Below, one piece after another: positions 44,732 to 53,947 of a stretch of 64,000 nt of DNA. Each line of letters starts with the position of its first letter. The stretch's first letter is position 1. The notes under the pieces were generated by a model. The model had not been told where the DNA came from, did not search any database, and worked only from the letters and a program-made list of their open reading frames with translations. The position numbers were made by a program, and so were the translations under genes. This DNA is from CALFML01 sp044222245 (GTDB lineage: Bacteria > Myxococcota_A > Polyangia > Palsa-1104 > JAEUJZ01): positions 124,001 through 188,000 of the forward strand of contig JBGANQ010000003.1 in NCBI GenBank assembly GCA_044222245.1, in the 5' to 3' direction.

Positions 44732-46804
44732 ATGAAGTACACTCCCGAACCTCCTGTTCACCGGACCTTTCTCCGCGGTGGGCTGCCGCTGTGGCTTCCC
44801 ATCTCGGCCGTGGCGCTGCTGGGAATCACTGGCTGCTCCAATTCCAACCAGAACCAGGGCAATAAGAGCACGCTGCTGCTCGCTCGCACCGGCAGCGGCA
44901 GCGGCACCGTGGTCTCCATGCCCGATGGCATCAGCTGCGGCACCCAGTGCAGCCTGGCGCTGACCACGGGAACCGAAATCACCCTCACCGCAACCCCGGG
45001 TGCCGGCTCGGACTTTGTCGGCTGGGGCGGCGACTGCAGCAATAGCGGCAGCGCTACCACCTGCAAGCTCACGCTCGGCGGCACCCAGCAGGCCTCGGCG
45101 CGCTTTGAGTACAACCCCCTGGGCACGCGCATCTGCAGCGCCGACAACATCTGCTGGGAGAATCCGCGCCCGATCGGCTCGACCCTGCAGGCGACCTGGG
45201 GCGTGAACAAAAATGACGTCTGGGCCGTCGGCGAAGGCGGCCTGGCGCTGCACTGGAACGGCCAGCTGTGGACTGCCGTCGACACCGGCGTAAAGACCAC
45301 CCTGACCGGCGTGTGGGGGACCGGCACCGACGATGTGTGGGCGGTCGGTCGCGGCGGCACCATCATCCACTATGACGGCACCGCCTGGGCGCCCAGCAAG
45401 AGCGGCGTCACCACCCACCTCACCTCGGTATTCGGACTGGGCCCGAGCAGCATCTACGCCGCCGGCGAGCGCGGCACCATCCTCAGCTGGGACGGCACCG
45501 CCTGGACCCAGCAGACGACCGGGGTCACGCTCAACCTGTACGCGGTGTGGGGCCTGAGCAGCAACTTCCTGTACGCCTGCGGCGATCAGGGGACCCTGCT
45601 CAGGTTCGATCCGGTCGGCGGCGAGTGGAACCCGGTGATCGTCACCGGCGGCTCCCCGGCGCGCATCCTCTACGGCCTGTGGGGCAGCTCGGCGCTGGAC
45701 ATCTGGGCGGTGGGCGCAATCGGCAACATCTTGCACTTTGATGGCACGGCGTGGAAATCGTTCAGCCAGCCGACGGTCAACTCGATTACCGGGGTCACCG
45801 GCAGCTCGGGCAAGGACGTCTGGTTCGCCGGTCAGAACGGGCTCCTTTACCACTGGGACGGACAGACTATACAGCCGGTCTCAAGCGGCGTGTCGGTCGC
45901 CCTCAACGGGCTGTGGGAAGGCAACTCCGGCGACGGCTGGGGCGTCGGCAATAACGGCGCGATGCTGCGCCTGACCGGCGGCGCCTGGACCGCGGTGAGC
46001 GGCCAGCTCGCCGACTCGCTGGGCGGCGGCTGGAGCTCGCGCGCCGACGCGCTGTGGGTGGTAGGCAGCGGCGGCACGGTGGTGCGCTGGGACGGCGTCA
46101 ACTGGCGGCGTGACCAGAGCGGCGTGACCCAGGGCCTGCACGACATCTGGGGCAGCAGCGAGAGCAGCCTGTGGGCGGTGGGTGATGAGCGCACCATCAT
46201 CCGCTATAATGGTGCCAGTTGGTCGACCGTTAACACCAGCGCCCTGCCCAACCAGCACCTGCGCGGGGTCACCGGCAGCAGCGACAAGGATGTGTGGGCG
46301 GTGGGCGACGTCGGCACCGCGGCCCACTACGATGGCAGCAAGTGGGCGAGCGTCGATCCCGGCGTGCGCGACCACCTGAACGCGGTGTGGAGCAGCGGCC
46401 CGAGCGACGTCTGGGCAGTCGGCGACGCCGGCACCGTGCTGCGCTTTGACGGCACGAGCTGGAAGAAGGTTACAAGCGGCGCGACCATGAACCTGCGCGC
46501 GGTGTGGGGCAGCGGCCCGAGCGATATCTGGGCGGCCGGCGACGCCGGCACCGTGCTGCGCTGGGACGGCACGAGCTGGAAGGCGATGAGCGCGGGGACC
46601 ACCAGCCCGCTTTCGGGAGTGAGCGGACGCTCGGCCACCGAGGTCTACTTCTCGGGCGCCGCCGGCACCCTGCTGCGCTTTGACGGCAACAGCTTCACTC
46701 CGGTGGCCACCGGCGCCAGCACCGGTCTGAACCGGGTGGTGGTCGCGGCCAAGACTGAGCTGTGGTTCCTGGGCGATGGCGGCACGGTGCTGCGGAAACG
46801 CTAG
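44732..46804 (+). CDS. Beta-propeller lipoprotein with InlB-like B-repeat
   Basis: This 690-residue protein has a lipoprotein signal (LPISAVALLGITGC, Cys at about residue 31). An early domain reads GTVVSMPDGISCGTQCSLAL and GSDFVGWGGDCS, the divergent InlB B-repeat/bacterial Ig pattern. The rest is about 13-14 repeats of ~40 residues around the core 'DVWAVGDGGTVLRWDGTSWK...SGVTT.L.GVWGS', a propeller-type repeat common in secreted myxobacterial proteins. The repeats suggest protein or glycan binding at the cell surface. AAGGAGA precedes the ATG. A hairpin follows the stop. Confidence 0.82.
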   Translation: MKYTPEPPVHRTFLRGGLPLWLPISAVALLGITGCSNSNQNQGNKSTLLLARTGSGSGTVVSMPDGISCGTQCSLALTTGTEITLTATPGAGSDFVGWGGDCSNSGSATTCKLTLGGTQQASARFEYNPLGTRICSADNICWENPRPIGSTLQATWGVNKNDVWAVGEGGLALHWNGQLWTAVDTGVKTTLTGVWGTGTDDVWAVGRGGTIIHYDGTAWAPSKSGVTTHLTSVFGLGPSSIYAAGERGTILSWDGTAWTQQTTGVTLNLYAVWGLSSNFLYACGDQGTLLRFDPVGGEWNPVIVTGGSPARILYGLWGSSALDIWAVGAIGNILHFDGTAWKSFSQPTVNSITGVTGSSGKDVWFAGQNGLLYHWDGQTIQPVSSGVSVALNGLWEGNSGDGWGVGNNGAMLRLTGGAWTAVSGQLADSLGGGWSSRADALWVVGSGGTVVRWDGVNWRRDQSGVTQGLHDIWGSSESSLWAVGDERTIIRYNGASWSTVNTSALPNQHLRGVTGSSDKDVWAVGDVGTAAHYDGSKWASVDPGVRDHLNAVWSSGPSDVWAVGDAGTVLRFDGTSWKKVTSGATMNLRAVWGSGPSDIWAAGDAGTVLRWDGTSWKAMSAGTTSPLSGVSGRSATEVYFSGAAGTLLRFDGNSFTPVATGASTGLNRVVVAAKTELWFLGDGGTVLRKR

Positions 46805-46812
46805 GACCTCGA

Positions 46813-46860
46813 CCGCTTGGCGGCGGCCTCACTAATAGGCTTTGGCCGGACGCCAAGCGG
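46813..46860 (+). terminator. Hairpin after the propeller gene
   Basis: Perfect 10-bp arms CCGCTTGGCG and CGCCAAGCGG enclose a 28-base loop that itself contains a GGCC/GGCC pair. It begins 9 bp after the stop; no T-run follows. Confidence 0.5.
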
Positions 46861-46989
46861 CGTGAAAATGTAGCTTGGATGATAAAATAACCTGACGGCC
46901 TGACCCGGCTGCGACTGTCCGCAGTGGGCCAGTGCCGAGTCCGCGGACGGGAGCAGCACCTAGGCCCGCCGCGTTAAGGAGCAGTGAAC

Positions 46990-49900
46990 ATGAAGAAGAT
47001 CTGGTTCAGATCACGACTTATCCTTGGGACCGCAGCGCTGCTTTACGGCTGCGGCGGCGAGCCCGCCCCCCCGGCCGCGGTCCCTGCGCAGACCCCTGTC
47101 GGACCGACCCTCGAAGTCGACGCCTACGTCGCCCACCGCGACCGCTCGGTCAACCTTCCGACCATCGCCTGGCTGCAGCCAAGGCGCAGTGTGGCCCCGG
47201 GCAGCCTCCCCAAAGATGTGGCGCTCGGCACCCTGCGCGGGCTGGCCAAGCCCTACCGCCTGAGCGAGGCGGCGCTCGCCACCGCGCAGCTGCACACCGT
47301 TCACGACGCCGGCAATGGCCCTCTCATCGCCCAGTTCGACCAGAAAGTCGATGGCATGGAGGTGTTTCGCTCGAGCATGAAGATCAGCATGGATCGCAGC
47401 GCCACCCCGGTGGTCGCCTCAGGCTACCTGGCCCCGCAGGTGCGGCCGATCACCACCAGCTTTGCCCTGGATGAGACGGCGGCGGTGGCGGCGGCGTTCC
47501 ACGCGATGCAGAACGGCCAGGTGGTGGTAAACGACGTCCACCGCACCAAAAACCCAAGCGACGCCGACTCCGCGCCGGGCCAGTACACTTCGCTGGCGTT
47601 CGCCGGCAGCGCTGCCAGCGGCGTGAGCATGGTCGGCCCGGCGCGCAGCAAGCGCCTGTGGTATCCGACGAGCGCCGGGCTCCTGCCCGCGTACTATGTC
47701 GAGCTCACCGCCGGCCGCAGCGACTCCACCGACTCGCAGATGGTCGCCTTTGTCGTCTCCGCGGTGGACGGCGAGATCCTGTTCACCAAAAACCTCACCG
47801 AGTCCGACGCCTTCTCCTACCGGGTGTGGGCCGACAACAGCGGCCGCTACACCCCCTGGGACAGCCCAGCCGGCAATGACTTCACGCCGCACCCGACGGG
47901 CATGAACGACAACAGCGAGCCCGCGGGAGCCCTGCCCTCGACCCTGGTCAAGCTGCAAAACGCGCCGTTTAACCGCCGCAACGACCCCTGGCTTCCCGCC
48001 GACGCCAGCGATGCCGACGGCAACAACGTGTTCGCCTACGCTGACCTGGCAGCCCCTGACGGCTTCGGCCCGGGGGATCTGCGGATCACCACCACCGGCC
48101 CGCAGACCTTCGACCGCATGTTCGATCCCCTGGCCGACTCGGCGGCGACAGTCGCGCCGGGCGTCGGCACCCACCTGTTCTACGTCCTCAACTACATGCA
48201 CGACTTCTTCTATGAAGCGGGCTGGGACGAGAACTCGTACAACCAGCAGAAGGACAACTTCGGCCGCGGCGGCCTGGGCGGCGACGCCATCCGTGCCGAG
48301 GCGCAGGACTCCGGCGGCACCAACAACGCCAACGCCAGCACCCCTGCTGACGGCAACGCGCCGCGCATCCAGATGTACCTGTGGACGCCCGGGTTGAGCC
48401 AGTCGATGATCACCGCCCCGGCGGGAATGGCCGGCCCGCTGCGCGGGGGCTCCGCGAACACCAACCGCCTCCGGTATAACGTCACCCAGTCCGTGGTCCT
48501 GGTCAATGACGGCTCTGCCACCCCGACGCGAGCCTGCAGCGCCACGTTTACTAACAAGGCAGCCGTGACTGGCAAGATCGCCCTGCTCGACCGCGGCGGC
48601 TGCACCTTCGACGTCAAGATCAAGAACGCCCAGGTCAACGGCGCCGTTGGAGTGATCATCGCCAACAGCAACGCTACCGGCACGCCCTTGGGCGGGCCCT
48701 TCGGGCCGGGCAGCAGCGATACGACGATCAATATCCCCGCCATCGGCATCAGCCTGGAGGATGGTGCGCTGCTCAAGACGACCCTGGCCGCCGGCACCAC
48801 GCTCACCGTAAGCCTGGTAAACGGCGTCATCCGCGACGGCTCGCTCGACACCGGCATCGTTTCCCACGAGTGGGGCCACACGATGTCCAACCGCCTGATC
48901 GGCAACGCCACCGGTCTGTCCAGCCTGCAGGGCCGCGGCATGGGCGAGGGGTGGAGCGACTTTGTGGCCATGCTCACCACCGTCCGTCCCGAGGACGCGG
49001 CCGTGCCCTCCAACAATAACTGGAACGGCGTCTACCCGGTGGGCGCCTGGGCCGAGTGGGCGCGCGGCAGCAAGATCTGGTACGAGGGCATCCGCCGCTA
49101 CCCCTACTCGGCGGACATGACCAAGAACCCGCTGACTTTCGGGCACATTGAGGACGGCACGGCGCTGCCGATGATGCCGGCACCGGCCTTCGGTGCCGAT
49201 GGCGCCAGCAACTCCGAGGTGCACAACACCGGCGAGGTCTGGCAGTCGATGCTGTGGGACTGCTACGTCAGCCTGCTGCGCGACACCGCGCGCTACACCT
49301 TCGATCAGGCCAACCTGCGCATGCGGCAGTACCTGGTCGCCTCGCTGAAGATGACGCCCAACGCGCCGACCATGCTCGAGGCGCGCGATGCCCTGCTGGC
49401 GGCCGCCTACGCGACCGATCAGAAGGACTTCCAGCTGTTCTGGGCGGCGTTCGCCCGCCGCGGCGCTGGCGTCGGCGCCCTGGGTCCGGATCGCAACGAT
49501 CAGAGCAACTCGCCGGTCACCGAGAGCTTCAAAGTCGGCAACGACCTGGCGATCGAGTCGCTCACGGTCAGCGACGCGGTCAAGTCCTGCGACCGCGACG
49601 GCGTGCTCGATAACAACGAGACCGGCCTGGTCAGTGTGCGCATCCGCAACATGGGCTCGGGCGACCTGGCCGCGACCACCCTCAAGCTCACCTCGAGCTC
49701 GGCCAACGTGACCTTCAACGGCCAGGCCTCGATGATGATCAACGCGCCGACGATCAAGCCCTCGCAGAGCGCCACCATCACCGCGCAGGTGGCGATGTCC
49801 GGCGCCGCCGGCATCATCCCGTATGACATCCAGGTCGACGTGACCGATCCAGATCTGGCGGATCCGCGGACGATCAGCCAGACCTACCAGGGCCTGGGCA

Positions 49901-50985
49901 ACTTCGACGACGTGGTCAAGACCAGCGCCACCGGCAACGGCAACTTCGCCGATCCGGCGTGGATGGTCGCCAACTCCACCGATCCGTCGCTCGACAGCAG
50001 CTTCAAGTGGGAGCTCTTGCCGGGTCCGCGCGCCACGGGCGTCTGGCACTGCCCGGATCACGACGGCGCCGCCGATCACTACCTGATCACCCCGCCGCTG
50101 CAGATCAAGGCCACCGGCAACTTCGACTTCACCGTGACCCACCGCTACGACTGGGAGGTCGACGACACCGCCGTGCCGCCCGACTACTACGACGGCAGCG
50201 TGCTGGAGATCTCGGACGACGGCGGCCAGACCTGGACCGACCTCGGCTCGAAGATCACCATGGAGGGCTACAACGCCACCCTGGTCGCCGGCACCTCGAC
50301 CAACCCCCTGGCCGGTCGGATGGCCTTTGGCGGCCAGAGCACGAACTTCGAAGTGCTGGGCGTGCCCGGCTACGTCAACACGGTGGTCGACCTGGGAGCG
50401 GCGTACGCCGGCAAGACCGTGCGGGTGCGCTTCCGCGGCGGCACAGACCAGGCCAGCGGCTTCTCCGGCTGGTTTGTCCAGCAGGTGGCGTTCAACAACC
50501 TGCAGAACACGCCGTTTGGCAGCCGCGTCGCCGACCGCGGGATCTGCGTGCCGGCGCCGACGAGCAGCATCGAGATCAAGGTGAGCAGCGACGCCGCGCG
50601 GGTCCCCTCGGGGTACCTGGTCCAGCTGCTGGCCTCCACCGTCAAGGACGCCGGCCAGCCGGTGACCTACACCTGGAGCCAGGTCAGCGGCCCCCCGGTG
50701 ACGCTGTCGAGCGACACCGGCGCCAACCCGCACTTTAGCGCCCCCGCCGTCACCACCGACACCCCGATCGTCCTGCAGGCGATCGGCAGCGATGGGAACG
50801 TGCAGAGCAGCCCGCAGATGGTGACGATCACCGTCATCGCCGCTGGCAGCTCGTCGGGTTCTTCCGGCTCCTCCAGCGGCTGCAGCTGCCAGTACGGCGG
50901 CTCGCTGCCCTTTGGGAGCTCGGTGTCCGACATGTTCCTGGCCGGCGCCGCCCTGCTGTTCAGCCGCCGCCGTCGTCGCAAGTAA
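46990..50985 (+). CDS. Secreted M36 (fungalysin) metalloprotease with PA domain and MYXO-CTERM tail
   Basis: This is a 1331-residue multidomain protease. The signal (LILGTAALLYGCGG) resembles a lipoprotein signal. An FTP-type propeptide follows (residues ~70-150, GPLIAQFDQKVDGMEVFRSSM). The M36 domain (about 230-850) has HEWGH with zinc ligands His626 and His630, catalytic Glu627 and GMGEGWSDF downstream. A protease-associated (PA) domain is inserted before it (about 495-610: GKIALLDRGGCTFDVKIKNAQ). After it come CARDB/Ig-like parts, a region with many Asp and Trp (YDWEVDD, GGQTWTDLGS) and a PKD-like repeat. The end, SSSGCSCQYGG, helix and RRRRRK, is a MYXO-CTERM sorting signal, so the mature protein is probably surface-held or released. 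ATG 46990 sits after AAGGAG. Confidence 0.93.
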   Translation: MKKIWFRSRLILGTAALLYGCGGEPAPPAAVPAQTPVGPTLEVDAYVAHRDRSVNLPTIAWLQPRRSVAPGSLPKDVALGTLRGLAKPYRLSEAALATAQLHTVHDAGNGPLIAQFDQKVDGMEVFRSSMKISMDRSATPVVASGYLAPQVRPITTSFALDETAAVAAAFHAMQNGQVVVNDVHRTKNPSDADSAPGQYTSLAFAGSAASGVSMVGPARSKRLWYPTSAGLLPAYYVELTAGRSDSTDSQMVAFVVSAVDGEILFTKNLTESDAFSYRVWADNSGRYTPWDSPAGNDFTPHPTGMNDNSEPAGALPSTLVKLQNAPFNRRNDPWLPADASDADGNNVFAYADLAAPDGFGPGDLRITTTGPQTFDRMFDPLADSAATVAPGVGTHLFYVLNYMHDFFYEAGWDENSYNQQKDNFGRGGLGGDAIRAEAQDSGGTNNANASTPADGNAPRIQMYLWTPGLSQSMITAPAGMAGPLRGGSANTNRLRYNVTQSVVLVNDGSATPTRACSATFTNKAAVTGKIALLDRGGCTFDVKIKNAQVNGAVGVIIANSNATGTPLGGPFGPGSSDTTINIPAIGISLEDGALLKTTLAAGTTLTVSLVNGVIRDGSLDTGIVSHEWGHTMSNRLIGNATGLSSLQGRGMGEGWSDFVAMLTTVRPEDAAVPSNNNWNGVYPVGAWAEWARGSKIWYEGIRRYPYSADMTKNPLTFGHIEDGTALPMMPAPAFGADGASNSEVHNTGEVWQSMLWDCYVSLLRDTARYTFDQANLRMRQYLVASLKMTPNAPTMLEARDALLAAAYATDQKDFQLFWAAFARRGAGVGALGPDRNDQSNSPVTESFKVGNDLAIESLTVSDAVKSCDRDGVLDNNETGLVSVRIRNMGSGDLAATTLKLTSSSANVTFNGQASMMINAPTIKPSQSATITAQVAMSGAAGIIPYDIQVDVTDPDLADPRTISQTYQGLGNFDDVVKTSATGNGNFADPAWMVANSTDPSLDSSFKWELLPGPRATGVWHCPDHDGAADHYLITPPLQIKATGNFDFTVTHRYDWEVDDTAVPPDYYDGSVLEISDDGGQTWTDLGSKITMEGYNATLVAGTSTNPLAGRMAFGGQSTNFEVLGVPGYVNTVVDLGAAYAGKTVRVRFRGGTDQASGFSGWFVQQVAFNNLQNTPFGSRVADRGICVPAPTSSIEIKVSSDAARVPSGYLVQLLASTVKDAGQPVTYTWSQVSGPPVTLSSDTGANPHFSAPAVTTDTPIVLQAIGSDGNVQSSPQMVTITVIAAGSSSGSSGSSSGCSCQYGGSLPFGSSVSDMFLAGAALLFSRRRRRK

Positions 50986-50990
50986 GCCCC

Positions 50991-51035
50991 GCGCCGGACG
51001 CTCCGCCCGCCACCGGCCGGCGGGGCGTCGGGCGC
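50991..51035 (+). terminator. Long hairpin after the M36 protease gene
   Basis: Seventeen-base arms (50991-51007 and 51019-51035) pair with one mismatch and one G-T wobble around an 11-base loop. It begins 5 bp after the stop; no T-run follows. Confidence 0.6.
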
Positions 51036-51089
51036 AAAGCCGCATCCTCCCATCTGATATGGTGCCTCCACACTCCCTAGGAGGCTGCC

Positions 51090-52268
51090 ATGCGTACCCC
51101 GCTCGTCACGCCGTTTCCGTTGTTGAGCTTGTTCGGTGCCCGCCGCGCGTCTTCTGCCTGGCTGCTGCCCTGGCTGGGCGCCGCGCTGCTGCTGCTGGCC
51201 TGCCAGACTGAGCCCGGCCCGACTCTGCCGTCCCGGCTGCAAGACTTCTACGTGCGCCTGCAGTACGACGCCGCTCACTTCCCAAGAACCGGCGGGCAGT
51301 GGGAACTGAACAACGGCGATCCGCCCTTTTACGGCACCGCCTTCTACGTGCGCGCCGGCACCACTCAGGGCCGCGCCGACTACCTCGACCTTGCCGCGCA
51401 GTCGCGCCGCTACGCCCTGAGCGTGGTCGAGCAGGCGGGGCGCGATCGCCCCTATTTCCTCGCCAACCTCGAGGAGGTGATGATGTCCGCCCTGGGCCTG
51501 TGCGAGTACGCCGCCCAGACCGGCGACCCGAGCGTCATGCCGGCGCTGGAAGACTTCATCGACACCATCGACTCGATCACCCTGGGCCTTGGCAAGTATC
51601 TGGAGATCCAGGCTGGCAAGTTCGCCACCAGCACCTACGGACCGACCGCGATCACGGCGGCGGTGGCGCTGCTCAACCTGCAGTACGCGACCTACTTTGC
51701 CACCCCGCAGGCCAGAGAGCGGGTCGACTTTGCCCGCGAGCTGGTCGTGGCGATAAAGCAGAAGGCGCAGCTTGGCGACGGCTATCGCGTAAAGCCCGGC
51801 GAGGACCTGCTAGAGCTTTATCCCAACACGATGATGATGCTGGTGCTGACCCGCCTGTACGAGCAGACCGGCGAGGCCGATTACCTGCAGGCCGCCGAGC
51901 GGCTGTTCGAGTTTATAAAGCCGCTGCGCAACCTCGGCCGCGGCGGCTACAACTCGCCGTACAGCGCCGCCGAGATGGGCGCCCGCACCGCCGACTACAG
52001 CACCCTGTCGAGCCAGAACTACCTCACCCTGGCGCTGCTCGTCCTTTACCAGAACACCCACGACCGCCGCTACTTCAGCGAGGCGAGCTTCGTCCTCACG
52101 TTCATCCACGAGCACCTGTATGACCAGGCGCAGGGGCGCGTGCTGCACCACTTCATCGACGGCCGGGTCGCCCTGCCCACCGATCCGGGGTACTTCTGCG
52201 CCGGCTGCAACCTGCAGCTGCTCTACGTGCTGTGGTACGCGCGCCACCACATCACGCTCGCCGAGTAG
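51090..52268 (+). CDS. Lipoprotein with alpha/alpha-toroid-like domain
   Basis: This 392-residue protein has a lipoprotein signal (WLLPWLGAALLLLAC, Cys at about 38). The mature part is all-helical with repeats typical of six-hairpin glycosidase or N-acylglucosamine epimerase-like folds: GRADYLDLAAQSRRYALSVVEQ, PSVMPALEDFIDTIDSI, TRLYEQTGEADYLQAAERLFEFI and YLTLALLVLYQNTHDRRYFSEAS. A glycan-directed function is possible, but no catalytic acids can be assigned. AGGAGG is well placed before the ATG. Confidence 0.65.
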   Translation: MRTPLVTPFPLLSLFGARRASSAWLLPWLGAALLLLACQTEPGPTLPSRLQDFYVRLQYDAAHFPRTGGQWELNNGDPPFYGTAFYVRAGTTQGRADYLDLAAQSRRYALSVVEQAGRDRPYFLANLEEVMMSALGLCEYAAQTGDPSVMPALEDFIDTIDSITLGLGKYLEIQAGKFATSTYGPTAITAAVALLNLQYATYFATPQARERVDFARELVVAIKQKAQLGDGYRVKPGEDLLELYPNTMMMLVLTRLYEQTGEADYLQAAERLFEFIKPLRNLGRGGYNSPYSAAEMGARTADYSTLSSQNYLTLALLVLYQNTHDRRYFSEASFVLTFIHEHLYDQAQGRVLHHFIDGRVALPTDPGYFCAGCNLQLLYVLWYARHHITLAE

Positions 52269-52478
52269 CATCCAGCAATTCTGCGCAGCCTGCATTTGCT
52301 GCAGTTTCTCGCCTGAGGGCTGCACCTCGCACGGCCCCGCGCCAGCACGCAGGCGTAGATCCCGCCCGGCAAAGCGGCTATTGTCCGCCGCGTTCCTCCC
52401 CAAGTCCGCCGCTGCGCGGGTAATTCCGTCGCTGGTCCGCAACCGAAACCCCAAGGACAGAGCAAAGGCCAAGTCGCG

Positions 52479-53936
52479 ATGATCCCCCTCTTTCAGCTCC
52501 TTGCCGATCAGTCAGTCGATTGGATAATCAACCACAGCACCGAGCAGCGCATCGATGCCAATGAGGTGCTGATTCGCGAGGGGACTCAGATCGGCTCGAT
52601 GTACATCGTGACCGAGGGCCTCCTTGGGGCGTATGCCGGCGGCAAGCAGATCGGAATCGCCGGCCCCGGCACCGTGGTCGGAGAGATGTCGTTTGTCGAT
52701 CAGGACCCGACCGCCGCCTCGCTGGTCGCCCTGGAGCAGACCCACCTTCTAGAGCTGTCGCGCGAGACGGTGGCCGCCCAGGTCGCCGCCGATCCGGTGT
52801 TCGCCAGCGACTTCTTCCGCGCCATCGCCGTCACCCTGTCGCAGCGGCTGCGCGTGCTCAGCCAGAGCCGCACCGGCCGCACCTTCACCCGCGCCGAGGC
52901 CGAGCGCGCCTTCGACAACGACGACTGGCGCGCCGCGCTGCAGACGATGTCCGAGTTCAAGCGCATGCTCGTCGCCGCCGATCACGAGTCGATCAAGGCC
53001 GACGGCGTCTCGGAGGAGACCTACCAGAAGCTGGCCGCCAAGAGCACCGAGCTGCAGGCCCTGGCCTACCGCCTGCTCGGCGAGGTGTCGCCGCTGACGC
53101 CGTACATGAAGGAGCAGCTCGGGGGCCTTTTGCAGACCGAGCTCTTGCCCTACGTGCTGCTCACCTCCACCATCGAGCGCTGCTACTCCAAGCCGCGCGG
53201 CTACGCCGGCGACTACCTGACCATCGAGAAGATCTACAATAACCACCCCGAGGGTGCCGGCCGCATCGGCGCCGTCGTCGACCGGCTGTTTCTGGAGATG
53301 CCGGCCGCGGTCGCGGTGCGCAACCGGCGCGGCCTGTTGGCCGAAGAGATCCGCCGCACCGTCGATGAGCACGCCGCAGTCAACCGACCGGCGCGGGTGC
53401 TGAGCCTGGCCTGCGGCCCGGCGCGCGAGATCGCCGACGTATTTGCCAGCCTGGGCGATCGCAATCGCCTGGTCGCCACCTGCCTCGACATCGACCTGCA
53501 GGCGCTGGCGTTCGTCGCCGACTGGCGCGACAAGGCGGGGCTCAAGAGCCGCATCCAGCTGCTCAACCAGAACCTCATCTCGCTCGCGCTCGGGCGGGCG
53601 AGCCTGCAGGTGGCGCCGCAGGATCTGGTCTACAGCATCGGCCTTATCGACTACTTCGACGATCGCATGGTGGTCAAGATGCTCGACTTCATCTTCGGCG
53701 TGCTGGCCCCCGGCGGCCGCGTCATCCTCGGCAACTTCCACCCGCGCAACCAGACCCGGGCGATCATGGACTACCTTTTGGAGTGGCGGCTTATCCACCG
53801 CACCGAGGCCGACATGGATCGCCTGTTTACCGCCTCGAAGTTCAAGGCGCCCGCAACCAGCACGCGCTTTGACGCGACCGGCGTGAACCTTTTCGCCGAG
53901 TGCATCAAGACCGCGGCTGAGCCATCCCTAACTTAG
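52479..53936 (+). CDS. cNMP-binding domain fused to a SAM methyltransferase-like domain
   Basis: This 485-residue protein starts with a CRP-type cyclic-nucleotide-binding domain (about residues 15-130: EVLIREGTQIGSMYIVTEGLLGAYAGG, GTVVGEMSFVDQDPTAASLVAL). A helical linker (YSKPRGYAGDYLTIEKIYNNHP) and a class I SAM methyltransferase domain follow (about 300-450: RVLSLACGPAREIADVFASLG, ATCLDIDLQALAFV, LVYSIGLIDYFDDRMVVKMLDFIFGVLAPGGRVILGNF). The linker sequence is typical of extracellular-factor-type methyltransferases. There is no DNA-binding helix-turn-helix. It would methylate something under control of cAMP or cGMP; a soluble-adenylyl-cyclase-like gene lies 5 kb away. Confidence 0.85.
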   Translation: MIPLFQLLADQSVDWIINHSTEQRIDANEVLIREGTQIGSMYIVTEGLLGAYAGGKQIGIAGPGTVVGEMSFVDQDPTAASLVALEQTHLLELSRETVAAQVAADPVFASDFFRAIAVTLSQRLRVLSQSRTGRTFTRAEAERAFDNDDWRAALQTMSEFKRMLVAADHESIKADGVSEETYQKLAAKSTELQALAYRLLGEVSPLTPYMKEQLGGLLQTELLPYVLLTSTIERCYSKPRGYAGDYLTIEKIYNNHPEGAGRIGAVVDRLFLEMPAAVAVRNRRGLLAEEIRRTVDEHAAVNRPARVLSLACGPAREIADVFASLGDRNRLVATCLDIDLQALAFVADWRDKAGLKSRIQLLNQNLISLALGRASLQVAPQDLVYSIGLIDYFDDRMVVKMLDFIFGVLAPGGRVILGNFHPRNQTRAIMDYLLEWRLIHRTEADMDRLFTASKFKAPATSTRFDATGVNLFAECIKTAAEPSLT

Positions 53937-53947
53937 GAGTCAGCGTC

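Noticed and set aside
47419..51045. A 1208-residue minus-strand open frame
   Set aside because: It is the antisense shadow of the M36 protease gene, whose motifs are unambiguous.
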